64,000 bases of DNA, taken from contig JAHDQJ010000026.1 in assembly GCA_018433865.1 (NCBI GenBank), forward strand, positions 1-64,000, read 5' to 3'. Source of the DNA: Spirochaetales bacterium (GTDB lineage Bacteria > Spirochaetota > Spirochaetia > Sphaerochaetales > Sphaerochaetaceae). Made by a program: the position numbers and the translations under genes. Within the stretch, counting starts at the first letter, position 1. Each line of letters begins with the position of its first letter. Of this stretch, positions 24,793 to 32,795 are shown piece by piece. The notes under the pieces are model-generated. The model saw only the letters and a program-made list of their open reading frames with translations. It searched no databases and was not told where the DNA came from.

Positions 24793-26094
24793 TTAGAATA
24801 GATTCCCCTGCGAATCGAATGCCATTTCATACGGCCCGCTGAGGATTTCGAAACGTGGGTCGCCTGCGATCTTCGGCAGGAGATTCTCGGATACCTCGAT
24901 CTCCCCCATGCACAGGGTATTGTGGATGCGTACGATGCTCGTGTCCTCCCAGTTCTCATGCGTGCTGGTCTTCATGCACGCCTGGAAGACTTGCCGGTCG
25001 TTCGGAAGCACCATCGGGATCTTCACCCCTCCGGTCAGCAACGCGGTCAGGGTGTTGGGATAGGTTTGCGTAAAGTCGAACTTCTCGGCTGCACGGACCG
25101 TAGTGAAATCGGCCATCCCGAGGCCGTTTCCATTTCCCTTCGATTCCTTGGAGATGTCGAGGATCGCCACGCGGGTGATCACCGGTCCTCCGCTGATGAA
25201 CGCAGAGTGATACCGCCCCACGATGTTGGTATCGAATCCCGAGCCGCTGATGTTCTTGCCGATCTCATCGATGATCAGCGTATCGAGAGTGTCGAAGTGG
25301 AGCCGCGGACTGTAACGCCTCGCCATCTCGAGCAATTGGGGTTCACGATCGGCAATCCGATTGCCGGCCATCACCTGTGCCATGCAGGTCTCATGACGGG
25401 CATTTTCCACCAACGCGACCGCGAAGAGCACCTTCAGGTGCCGCAGAGCCTCTCGCGCGATCATCTCGATATGCTCGGGCATGTGTCCGAATCCGAGATT
25501 GTGTGCGATCTCCGCCCCTTTCTGCTTTCCTAATCCGATCGTGATCATCTTCATGAGTCCGCTCTCGTAGGGACCGCGGAAACAGACGTGCGGCTTCACC
25601 CTGTTGATGATCACCAGATGATCGGCCTCATGACCGATCTTGTCGGTGAGGACGGGAAGGTGTTCCCTTTCGGTCCTCCCGAGTTCGACAGTCTCCATGC
25701 TGCTTCTGATGGGAGCTCCGACCTGCTCTTCGGTAAATCCCATCCCCTCGAGCATCGCCTTCTGTCCCTCCGCGGTGGCTCCTGCATGGCTGCCCATCGC
25801 GGGAATGAGGAAGGGCACGCCCTTGTGGGCCTTGATCAGGCGGACGATGGTCCGCACTGCAGCTACCTGGTTGTCTATTCCCCGGCTTCCCACCGCGATC
25901 GCAACCGTGTCACCCGGTTTCAAGGCATGCCAATACGTTGGATCTTGCAATTGGCTTACCAACGTTTCGGCAACATCGATCGGACCGGGATCATGGAAAA
26001 GCTGGCGGACACGGGCCATCCTCGGGACATGGATGTTCCCGAGGAGCCTGTCAATGACATCCCATGAACCATTGCCGCCAGTGATGATCTGCAT
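24793..26094 (-). CDS. LarA-like (DUF2088) protein
   Basis: 433 residues. The start at ATG 26094 is two bases after the tctA stop, with GGAAG upstream. The N-terminal half resembles the LarA nucleotide/racemase domain (DTVAIAVGSRGIDN, IPAMGSHAGATAEGQ, VIINRVKPHVCFRGPYESGLMKM-type His/Lys segment). LarA proteins racemise or epimerise 2-hydroxy acids with a nickel-pincer cofactor, but no larB, larC or larE is in the window, so the cofactor is uncertain. The TTT context suggests a 2-hydroxycarboxylate substrate. Known for the family: sequence-diverse LarA homologs act on many hydroxy acids. The specific reaction here is unknown. Confidence 0.72.
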   Translation of the reverse strand: MQIITGGNGSWDVIDRLLGNIHVPRMARVRQLFHDPGPIDVAETLVSQLQDPTYWHALKPGDTVAIAVGSRGIDNQVAAVRTIVRLIKAHKGVPFLIPAMGSHAGATAEGQKAMLEGMGFTEEQVGAPIRSSMETVELGRTEREHLPVLTDKIGHEADHLVIINRVKPHVCFRGPYESGLMKMITIGLGKQKGAEIAHNLGFGHMPEHIEMIAREALRHLKVLFAVALVENARHETCMAQVMAGNRIADREPQLLEMARRYSPRLHFDTLDTLIIDEIGKNISGSGFDTNIVGRYHSAFISGGPVITRVAILDISKESKGNGNGLGMADFTTVRAAEKFDFTQTYPNTLTALLTGGVKIPMVLPNDRQVFQACMKTSTHENWEDTSIVRIHNTLCMGEIEVSENLLPKIAGDPRFEILSGPYEMAFDSQGNLF

Positions 26095-26096
26095 GT

Positions 26097-27572
26097 TCAG
26101 GCTTCCTTCTTCCGTGCAGAGTAGATCGCGAGACCGATGGAGATTGCCGAGAGCATCAGGAACGTGAGAGAGATGGGTCTCTGCAAGAGTACTGCCCAGC
26201 TGTTGTTTGAGACCAACAGTGCGCGGTTCAGGTTTTCCTCGGCCATCGGGCCCAGGATGACTCCGAGCACCAGAGGAGCTCCAGGGTATCCCCAACGCTT
26301 CATGAACAATCCGAGCACTCCGAACGAAAGTGCGACAGTCACATCATAGAGTGCGTTGTTCAGCGAGAAGGATCCCACGACACACAATACGAGGATGATC
26401 GGCATCAACAGGGTATTGGGAACCTTAAGGATAGAAGGAGCGAAGCGACTGCTGAGCAATCCGAATCCGAGCATGAGGAACTGGATGATGACCATTCCTG
26501 CGAAGATCGAGTAGACGATGTCGACGTTCTCGACGAACAACAGCGGTCCGGGTCGGACACCGATAAGGATCAATGCACCGAGCATGACGCTGGTCACCAC
26601 GTCGCCGGGGACACCGAGGCAAAGCATCGGGATCAGCGCGCCACCCGTGGTGGCATTGTTTGCGCTCTCAGGTGCGGCGATTCCGCTCAGTGCTCCTTTG
26701 CCGAACATATGGCGATCCTTTGCAAATTTCTGGGCAAGGTTATAGGCGAGGAAACAGGCGATCGCACCACCGGTTCCCGGGATGATTCCGATGAAGACTC
26801 CCAGAATACCTGCGACAAGTGCGGTAGGGAGGATCAGCTTGATATCGATCCAGCTGGGAAGGATATTCGTAACCGTTTGTACCGCAACAGTTGCACCTGC
26901 TTTCATCGACTGTACCTGGGTGAGTACCTCGGAGACCGCAAACACACCGATGAGGACCGGCAGGAGAGTGAATCCGCCTGCAAGGTACATGTTGTTGAAA
27001 GTCAGCCGGTTGACACCGACGATCGTGTCGATGCCGATGCAGGAGGCCAACAGTCCGACACAGCCGGCAATCAGGCCTTTCACGACGTTCTTGCCAGAAG
27101 AGGAGGCCATGATGCTCAGTCCGAAGATGGAGAGGGAAAAATAATCGGCAGCCTGGAACTGCAAGGCAACCTTGGCCAACTGTGGGGCAATGAGGATCAG
27201 GCAGATCGTACTCATCAGGCCTCCGATGAAGGAGGAGACAGTGGAGATGCCCAAGGCCTTGCCCGCTTTGCCTTGTTCGCACAAGGGATACCCGTCGAGG
27301 ACGGTTGCGGAGGCCGAAGGTGTTCCTGGAGTTTTCAACAGGATGGCGGAAATCGACCCGCCGTACATGCCACCGCAGAACAAGCCGCAGAGCATGACCA
27401 ATGAGACGCTCGCCGGGAGGCGATAGACCAGAGGGAGCAAAAGGATGATTCCCATCGAGGCGGTGAGGCCGGGAAGGGCACCGATGATGACTCCGACTCC
27501 GGTGCCGAATACCATCAAGAGGAAAGTCATGGGCTGGAAGACCAATGCAAAGCCAGAAAGTAAGTTAGTCAT
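26097..27572 (-). CDS. tctA: tripartite tricarboxylate transporter large permease
   Basis: 491 residues, typical TctA length, with 10-12 membrane segments. The family signature GALPGLTASMGIILLLPLVY near the N-terminus (the GxLPGLxxxxG motif) and its second copy IIPGTGGAIACFLAYNLAQK mark the inverted repeats; PGTPSASATVLDGYPL and LIPMLCLGVPGD are also characteristic. It imports a carboxylate with Na+ or H+. AAGGGGTGCAGC precedes the start. The small permease tctB ends 10 bases upstream. Confidence 0.93.
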   Translation of the reverse strand: MTNLLSGFALVFQPMTFLLMVFGTGVGVIIGALPGLTASMGIILLLPLVYRLPASVSLVMLCGLFCGGMYGGSISAILLKTPGTPSASATVLDGYPLCEQGKAGKALGISTVSSFIGGLMSTICLILIAPQLAKVALQFQAADYFSLSIFGLSIMASSSGKNVVKGLIAGCVGLLASCIGIDTIVGVNRLTFNNMYLAGGFTLLPVLIGVFAVSEVLTQVQSMKAGATVAVQTVTNILPSWIDIKLILPTALVAGILGVFIGIIPGTGGAIACFLAYNLAQKFAKDRHMFGKGALSGIAAPESANNATTGGALIPMLCLGVPGDVVTSVMLGALILIGVRPGPLLFVENVDIVYSIFAGMVIIQFLMLGFGLLSSRFAPSILKVPNTLLMPIILVLCVVGSFSLNNALYDVTVALSFGVLGLFMKRWGYPGAPLVLGVILGPMAEENLNRALLVSNNSWAVLLQRPISLTFLMLSAISIGLAIYSARKKEA

Positions 27573-27582
27573 GCTGCACCCC

Positions 27583-28038
27583 TTAGAAAAGCCTTCCGAG
27601 AGGAAGGAAGACCATGAATACGACGTTGAACAACAGGAAGATCACCGCGGTGGAGCCTACGCTCACCAGCGCCGCGATTTTCCAGTTCTTGTACCCGAAG
27701 AGCTTGATGGTGGCAAACAGGAAGAAAGGAGTGAGCAGCGGGAATCCGATCAGCTTCAACAGACGCAGATACACGAAAGCCATCAGAGCCAATCCGATGG
27801 AACGACCCAGTTGCACCCAATTGACCTGCTGGGTTTTCTTCGGGAAACCTCCGATGATATTCGTGATCGAGAGTACCAGCCCGAGGAAGAACATCATCGC
27901 AGCAATCACTCGCGGGTATTGCCCGGGTCCTATGCCTCGTTTCGGTACCGGCAAATCGGCTGTCAGTACCCAGACACCGACACTCAGGGCCATGAGCCCG
28001 ATGCCGGTCCAAAAATCGACTCGCTTAGTTTCTTTCAT
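27583..28038 (-). CDS. tctB: tripartite tricarboxylate transporter small permease
   Basis: 151 residues with four hydrophobic segments, the TctB pattern: FWTGIGLMALSVGVWV, GPGQYPRVIAAMMFFLGLVL and VLVLFNVVFMVFLP-like C-terminal helix. The ATG at 28038 is preferred over 28044 because AAAAGGAT then has normal spacing. It acts in a membrane complex with TctA. Confidence 0.85.
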   Translation of the reverse strand: MKETKRVDFWTGIGLMALSVGVWVLTADLPVPKRGIGPGQYPRVIAAMMFFLGLVLSITNIIGGFPKKTQQVNWVQLGRSIGLALMAFVYLRLLKLIGFPLLTPFFLFATIKLFGYKNWKIAALVSVGSTAVIFLLFNVVFMVFLPLGRLF

Positions 28039-28082
28039 GTTCATATCCTTTTGGTGGGAGCAGGTCCTGAGGTGTCACACAC

Positions 28083-28111
28083 ATGTTGCTCCAGACGAGC
28101 TGGAGCAACAT
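28083..28111 (-). terminator. intra-operon hairpin after tctC
   Basis: ATGTTGCTCCAG / CTGGAGCAACAT is a perfect 12-bp stem with a five-base loop, placed between the binding-protein gene and tctB with no T-run. Confidence 0.7.
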
Positions 28112-28126
28112 GATACGGAAAGGAAA

Positions 28127-29101
28127 TCAATACTTGTCGCCGAAGCCGCCATCACGGACGATCTTCTCATAGCGTGCATCGTCGAATGCGACGAGCTTGC
28201 CATAATCTGCGCCATTCTTGTAGGTCGGAATCGATCCGAGTTCCTGCATTTTCTTGACATAGAGAGGATCTTCGACACACTGTTTGAAGATGTTGTCAAG
28301 CTTCGCGATGATCGCGGGGTCAGTTCCCTTCGGAACCACGACTCCTCTCCACTGCTCAAGCACGAGGTCGACACCCTGTTCCAAACCGGTTTTTGCAGGG
28401 ATGCCCGCAATCTGGTTGTTGCTGAACACTGCGAGGATCTTCAACTGTCCGGCTTGGACGTTGGCGATGCCTTCGGGAGCATTGGCCATGACTGCATCAC
28501 ACTGACCGCTCATGAGGCCGGTGATCGCAGGACCGCCGCCACTGAACGGGACGTGGATGTACTTGGTTCCGGAAGCTTCCTCGAAGAGGAGGGCTGCCAT
28601 GTGGTTTCCACCACCGGCTCCGGCGTTGCCCAACGAGATTCCTTCGGGCCTTGCCTTCGCATCGGCGAGGAACTCAGCAAGGGTGTTCCACTTTGCGTTC
28701 GCGTTCACGACCAGGTAGTTGTACGATGCGACGACCTGCAGGACCGGGTCGAACTCGGTTCCCTTGAACGGAGTCTGGGTCATGTGGGTCTTGATCACGT
28801 GGGCGACGTTCCAGTGCAGGACGGAGTATCCGTCGGGTGTCGCTTTCATGAACTCGGTGATGGCAGGAACTCCGGCCGCTGCACCTTGGTTCTGTATGAC
28901 CAACGGCTGTCCATTGGCATACTTCGGGAATACTTCGGCGAGTGCCCTGAATACGATGTCAGCGCCGCCGCCTGCAGACCATCCGATGACCGCCGTTACC
29001 GGCTTGCTGGGGAAGTTGTCGACAGTCTCGGCCGCACCCTGTGCGAACAACATCGTCGAGCTTACTGCCACAATCATCAGGACCAACAAGAATTTTCTCA
29101 T
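28127..29101 (-). CDS. tctC: tripartite tricarboxylate transporter solute-binding protein
   Basis: 324 residues. Signal peptide (MRKFLLVLMIVAVSSTMLFAQG). Bug/TctC family: FPSKPVTAVIGWSAGGGADI, the QNQGAAAGVPAITEF strand, and the AGGGNHMAALLFEEAS and HVPFSGGGPAITGLMSGQCD segments that cradle the carboxylate. The start at ATG 29101 follows TAGGAGGAAAGAC. It is the first gene of the TTT operon, with a strong promoter overlapping a 23-bp palindrome. The ligand is a carboxylic acid of unknown identity. Confidence 0.92.
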   Translation of the reverse strand: MRKFLLVLMIVAVSSTMLFAQGAAETVDNFPSKPVTAVIGWSAGGGADIVFRALAEVFPKYANGQPLVIQNQGAAAGVPAITEFMKATPDGYSVLHWNVAHVIKTHMTQTPFKGTEFDPVLQVVASYNYLVVNANAKWNTLAEFLADAKARPEGISLGNAGAGGGNHMAALLFEEASGTKYIHVPFSGGGPAITGLMSGQCDAVMANAPEGIANVQAGQLKILAVFSNNQIAGIPAKTGLEQGVDLVLEQWRGVVVPKGTDPAIIAKLDNIFKQCVEDPLYVKKMQELGSIPTYKNGADYGKLVAFDDARYEKIVRDGGFGDKY

Positions 29102-29178
29102 GTCTTTCCTCCTAGTGGTTTCCTCGACCCGCAAGAAACGTCTTCCGACAGTCCTTACGGATCGTGGTTTCTGATTTC

Positions 29179-29206
29179 ACAGTAGCACAGATTTTTGTTT
29201 TGTCAA
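29179..29206 (-). promoter_or_regulatory. promoter of the TTT operon
   Basis: On the minus strand, -35 TTGACA (complement of 29201-29206), 16-base spacer, -10 TACTGT (complement of 29179-29184). The operator-like repeat covers the -35 box. Confidence 0.65.
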
Positions 29207-29220
29207 CGTGAATGACAAAA
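29198..29220. promoter_or_regulatory. operator-like inverted repeat, copy 1
   Basis: TTTTGTCA-N7-TGACAAAA, perfect 8-bp arms, overlapping the -35 box of the TTT operon and upstream of the divergent ROK gene. A near copy with the same geometry lies at 31650-31672. Likely the site of the ROK repressor (inference). Confidence 0.65.
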
Positions 29221-29276
29221 TAATTTCGATAGTTTTCGATCGATTTCCGGACCGCCTGACCGAGACTGGGTTTACC

Positions 29277-29305
29277 TTGCCAACCTGCTGATGTTGGGCT
29301 AGAAT
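29277..29305 (+). promoter_or_regulatory. promoter of the second ROK gene
   Basis: -35 TTGCCA (29277-29282), 17-base spacer, -10 TAGAAT (29300-29305). The ATG at 29314 is only 8 bases after the -10 and no ribosome site is visible, so the message may be leaderless. Confidence 0.6.
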
Positions 29306-29313
29306 CACGTATC

Positions 29314-30504
29314 ATGCAAAATGACGATCTGGAGTTCATCAACTGCAAGGACGTGCTCCGTTGCATCGAGCACGAGCTCGACAAGCCCTCACGAGCCCAG
29401 GTGGCGCAACATCTCGGCCTCAGCAGGACCGCTATCTCGATGATCGCGCAACGATTGATCAAGGTCGGACTGGTGAAGGAACTGGAGAGTGCGAAGAAGG
29501 GAAGGGGAAGGCCGGGTACCCCCTTGGTTCCCGATGACTCCACCTGGCACGCCATCGGAGCTGCCTACTACTCCGGGACCTGGAGCTTCGTGGTCATCAA
29601 CCTGCTGGGCAAGGTGGTCGTGAAACATCACATGCCGGTCATCTCCACAGACATGGACAAGATCGTCACTTCACTGATCGAGGGGTTGCGCTACATGCGT
29701 TCCTGTTGTCCCGGAACGATGCTCCAGGGCTTCGGCATCGGATCCCCCGGATTGGTCGACCACCGCACCGGTTCCGTATTCCGCGCCGATGACTTGGGGT
29801 GGAAGGAGATACTTCCGATCAAGGAGATCGTCGAACAGAGGACCGGAGTCCGTGCGTTCGTCATCAACAGATACCGTGCAAACGGACTGGCGGAGATCAG
29901 GTTCGGCAATCACAACCGTTCCCATAACATGATCTACCTCGGCGTCGGTACCGGTATCGCGGGTTCCATATATCTGGACAGGGTCCTCCTGAACAGCACG
30001 AAGTACCGTCTGGGGCATATGGTGATCGACCCGAACGGACCGGTGTGCGGATGCGGACAGCACGGATGCCTGCAGGCGATGGCCTCGGAAGGAGCGCTGA
30101 TCTCCTTCGCGAGAAGCCGCATGGAACAAGATCCTACGTTCCTCGGTCCTATCAGGAGAACCACGCTCAGCGGAAAGATGATCGCGAAGCTTGCGGAAGA
30201 GGGGGATGACAACGCGCGCCAGTGCATCGCACACATCGCCCAGCCATTGGCAATCGCAATCTGTACGCTGGCGAACGCGATCGCTCCCGATGAGGTGATC
30301 ATCGGAGGTCCGCTCGGGGATACGAGCTCGTATCTGGTCGATTGCGTCAGGTCACGGGTCTATGAACGGTTGCTGGACTGGCAGGTCGCCGACATGGTGA
30401 TCTCAAAGGGGACGCAAGGGGACTACGGTGCAGCCATCGGATCGGCGACCTTCCTGCTTGACCACAAGCTTGAGTTGATCTTCGGCGAAAGCTGCCCCGA
30501 TTGA
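29314..30504 (+). CDS. ROK-family transcriptional regulator
   Basis: 396 residues. Winged helix at ~15-75 (PSRAQVAQHLGLSRTAISMI without gaps, then KGRGRPGTPL wing). ROK domain with GFGIGSPGLVD, GVGTGIAGSIYLDR (phosphate/sugar loop) and the zinc site H then CGCGQHGCLQ. It is structurally like NagC/Mlc. It is divergent from the TTT operon and adjacent to the Gfo/Idh-IMPase pair, and both promoter regions carry the same 23-bp repeat, which makes it the likely regulator of both. Possibly leaderless. Confidence 0.9.
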   Translation: MQNDDLEFINCKDVLRCIEHELDKPSRAQVAQHLGLSRTAISMIAQRLIKVGLVKELESAKKGRGRPGTPLVPDDSTWHAIGAAYYSGTWSFVVINLLGKVVVKHHMPVISTDMDKIVTSLIEGLRYMRSCCPGTMLQGFGIGSPGLVDHRTGSVFRADDLGWKEILPIKEIVEQRTGVRAFVINRYRANGLAEIRFGNHNRSHNMIYLGVGTGIAGSIYLDRVLLNSTKYRLGHMVIDPNGPVCGCGQHGCLQAMASEGALISFARSRMEQDPTFLGPIRRTTLSGKMIAKLAEEGDDNARQCIAHIAQPLAIAICTLANAIAPDEVIIGGPLGDTSSYLVDCVRSRVYERLLDWQVADMVISKGTQGDYGAAIGSATFLLDHKLELIFGESCPD

Positions 30505-30509
30505 GACGC

Positions 30510-30531
30510 GGGGAACCGGAAACGGTTCCCC
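30510..30531. terminator. hairpin between ROK and oxidoreductase genes
   Basis: GGGGAACCG-GAAA-CGGTTCCCC is a perfect 9-bp stem with a stable GNRA-type loop, just after the ROK stop and before the stop of the convergent gene; only a short T-run follows. Confidence 0.6.
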
Positions 30532-30543
30532 TTGCTGATGTGC

Positions 30544-31593
30544 TCAGAGCGGGAGCGTGACTTTCGATCCCGTGTGTGCGCTTCGGTAGACTGCCTCGAT
30601 GATTTCCACGGCATTGCGTGCCGACTCACCGGAAATTTCCACCGGCTTGTCGTTGCGGATCGAGTCGACGACGGACTCGAACAGCATCTTGTGCCCATGG
30701 TAACCGATCGCCTTCGGATCGGAGGCTCCGCCACCGCTGCTGGTTCCGTGCAGGTATCTGTCCCTGATCGCCACGTCTTCCGGTCGTTCCTCATCGAACT
30801 TCCAGGTGATGATGCTCTCTTCCTCGAGCACGACGCTGCCTCGGGTACCGAGGATTTCGATCTTCTTGAGGAATCCGGGGTAGGCACTGGTGGTTCCCTC
30901 GATCATGCCCATCGCTCCGTTTGCGAAACGGAGGGCAGCTACTGCGGTATCCTCGACCTCGATCCTCTCGTGGGCAAGCGTACCGGTGAATGCGAAGACT
31001 TCGGAAACCTCTCCCATGAACCATTGCAGCAAGTCGATCGCATGGATCGATTGGTTCATCAAAGCACCGCCGCCGTCCAGCTTCCAGGTCCCGCGCCATG
31101 CGCCGCTGTCGTAGTAGGCCTGGGTCCTGAACCATTTCACCTGCGCATCGGCCATGACGATCTTTCCGAACCGGCCCTCTTCGATCGCACGCTTTATCAG
31201 ACGGGGAGCTTCGTGGTAGCGGGAAGGAAACACCCCGGCAAGTTTCACGCCATTTGCATCGCATGCTTCGATGATCTGATTGCACCGTTCCTTGGTGATC
31301 TCCAACGGCTTTTCCACGATCACGTGCTTCTTCGCCTTTGCCGCTGCCAGCGCTCCTGAGAGGTGCAAGCCGGATGGGGTCGCGATGGTCACGATGTCGA
31401 GCTCCTCGTCGGCGAGGAAGGCATCCAAGTCGGTGTAGCCTCTGCATCCGTAGGTCTCACCGAACTGTTTCGCACGTGCTTCGACTGCGTCGAGTCCAGC
31501 CACGAGCTTGCACCCGGGCAAGTCGTTGATCGCCTTGGCGTGCACATCACTGATCACGCCGAGTCCGATGACTCCGAATCCCAATGTTTTCAT
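30544..31593 (-). CDS. Gfo/Idh/MocA-family oxidoreductase
   Basis: 349 residues. The NAD(P)-binding Rossmann motif GFGVIGLGVISDVHAKAI is at the N-terminus; ATPSGLHLSGALAAAKAKKH and VEKPLEI (the conserved EKP lysine) follow. The C-terminal domain includes DGGGALMNQSIHAIDLLQWF, with the catalytic His/Asp region. Family members oxidise or reduce sugars, inositols or sugar-derived acids. CGGAGGAATAC precedes the ATG. It is divergent from an inositol-monophosphatase-family gene, so inositol or a related polyol is one possible substrate. Confidence 0.9.
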   Translation of the reverse strand: MKTLGFGVIGLGVISDVHAKAINDLPGCKLVAGLDAVEARAKQFGETYGCRGYTDLDAFLADEELDIVTIATPSGLHLSGALAAAKAKKHVIVEKPLEITKERCNQIIEACDANGVKLAGVFPSRYHEAPRLIKRAIEEGRFGKIVMADAQVKWFRTQAYYDSGAWRGTWKLDGGGALMNQSIHAIDLLQWFMGEVSEVFAFTGTLAHERIEVEDTAVAALRFANGAMGMIEGTTSAYPGFLKKIEILGTRGSVVLEEESIITWKFDEERPEDVAIRDRYLHGTSSGGGASDPKAIGYHGHKMLFESVVDSIRNDKPVEISGESARNAVEIIEAVYRSAHTGSKVTLPL

Positions 31594-31616
31594 GTATTCC
31601 TCCGCTTATCGAGTTT

Positions 31617-31645
31617 ACCCTACCATCGAACAGGGGGGTTGTCAA
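31617..31645 (-). promoter_or_regulatory. promoter of the Gfo/Idh gene
   Basis: Minus strand: -35 TTGACA (complement of 31640-31645), 17-base spacer, -10 TAGGGT (complement of 31617-31622). A second TTGACA lies 13 bases upstream. Confidence 0.45.
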
Positions 31646-31649
31646 TTTA

Positions 31650-31672
31650 ATTTGTCAATCCATATTACAAAA
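31650..31672. promoter_or_regulatory. operator-like inverted repeat, copy 2
   Basis: ATTTGT-CAATCCATATT-ACAAAA has the same half-sites and the same 11-base spacing as 29198-29220 (TTTTGT-N11-ACAAAA). It lies between the divergent promoters of the Gfo/Idh and IMPase genes, so one protein could control both. Confidence 0.55.
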
Positions 31673-31679
31673 TTATAGC
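31652..31679 (+). promoter_or_regulatory. promoter of the IMPase-family gene
   Basis: -35 TTGTCA (31652-31657), 16-base spacer, -10 TATAGC (31674-31679). The operator-like repeat overlaps the -35 and spacer. Confidence 0.45.
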
Positions 31680-31719
31680 ACCCCTTGATTTTTCCTCGGA
31701 TACCGGCACCATAGGGGAC

Positions 31720-32508
31720 ATGGACACCACATCGATTGAACAGAGGCTCGCGGCTGCGAAGGCCGCGGCACGGAAGGCAGGTGAGCTGTTGCTCGGCGGA
31801 CCGCAGGATGGCATGCAGGCGAAGGCGAAGGGAAAGAGTGACTTCGTGACCGTGATGGACCTTGCTTCGGAACGACTGATCAAGGACCTGCTGCATGCAC
31901 AATTTCCCCAGGACAACTTCCTTGGCGAGGAGACCGGCTTCGAAGCCCATGGAGACGGGGGTACGTGGGTGATCGATCCCATCGACGGGACGAACAACTA
32001 TATCTACGGACTGCCGACCTACACCGTCAGCATCGCGTATGAGATCGAACGGCACTGTCCGGTTGTCGGGGTGGTCTTCGTTCCGTGCCTGGACCAGCTG
32101 TTCCATGCCTCCGTAGGCATGGGAGCCTTCAAGAATGGTGTATCCATCTCGTGCTCTTCTCTCGCGGATGCATCGGAGAGCCTCTTGATCATCAGTCCCC
32201 CCTCCCGCATTCCTGGGAAATTCGCGCAGTATCTGGCGATCTACGGACGCCTTGCACGAAAGACCGGGGAAATCCGTGACTTCGGATCGGCGGCCTATCA
32301 CATGAGCCTCGTCGCTGCCGGGATGGCCGAGGCATTCGTGGAATTCGGACTGCAATACCACGACATCGCCGCGGGGATGGTGATCCTCTCCGAAGCAGGC
32401 GGGAAGATCAGTCCGATCGATCCGCAGGAAACAGGATGGAGCGGGAACATCGTCGCCACAAGCACCAGATTGCATGACTGGTATGTACATCAGGTCATAA
32501 CCGAGTAG
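31720..32508 (+). CDS. inositol monophosphatase family phosphatase
   Basis: 262 residues, full length. The metal-binding motifs are intact: GEETGF (Glu), WVIDPIDGTNNYIYGLP (the DPxDGT core near residues 85-100), and the C-terminal YHDIAAGMVILSEAGG. Members dephosphorylate inositol phosphate, fructose-1,6-bisphosphate, PAP or other sugar phosphates with Mg2+. Sharing a promoter region with a Gfo/Idh oxidoreductase favours a sugar- or inositol-phosphate role. Only GGGGAC is seen as ribosome site. Confidence 0.88.
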   Translation: MDTTSIEQRLAAAKAAARKAGELLLGGPQDGMQAKAKGKSDFVTVMDLASERLIKDLLHAQFPQDNFLGEETGFEAHGDGGTWVIDPIDGTNNYIYGLPTYTVSIAYEIERHCPVVGVVFVPCLDQLFHASVGMGAFKNGVSISCSSLADASESLLIISPPSRIPGKFAQYLAIYGRLARKTGEIRDFGSAAYHMSLVAAGMAEAFVEFGLQYHDIAAGMVILSEAGGKISPIDPQETGWSGNIVATSTRLHDWYVHQVITE

Positions 32509-32795
32509 GGAGGTCTCGGTACGTATCTGGGCTGTCATGTCATGACATTTTGATATATCAGACCACGTTTCGTTACTCGCAGGATGCGACCATTGCATCA
32601 AGAACTGCGTGGATGTATAGTTCAAATGGCTTGTTGCACTGTATTGCAACTCTTTGGAAACACAAGCTTTGTGTCACTGCAAAGAACTTATCCGGCGTGT
32701 CACTGGAATCCCTTCAGCTAAGTTCAAGTCTGTTTGCATCTCGCTATCGTGTCTGCTCGGCCTGAAGGCCTGCATATACATGGGAGGATCGAAAG
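32509..32795. other. non-coding region upstream of the large lipoprotein
   Basis: 287 bases with no credible gene. It contains a perfect 12-bp palindrome ATGTCATGACAT at 32537-32548. The AT-rich stretch after it may hold the lipoprotein promoter, but I see no strong -35/-10 pair. Confidence 0.45.
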
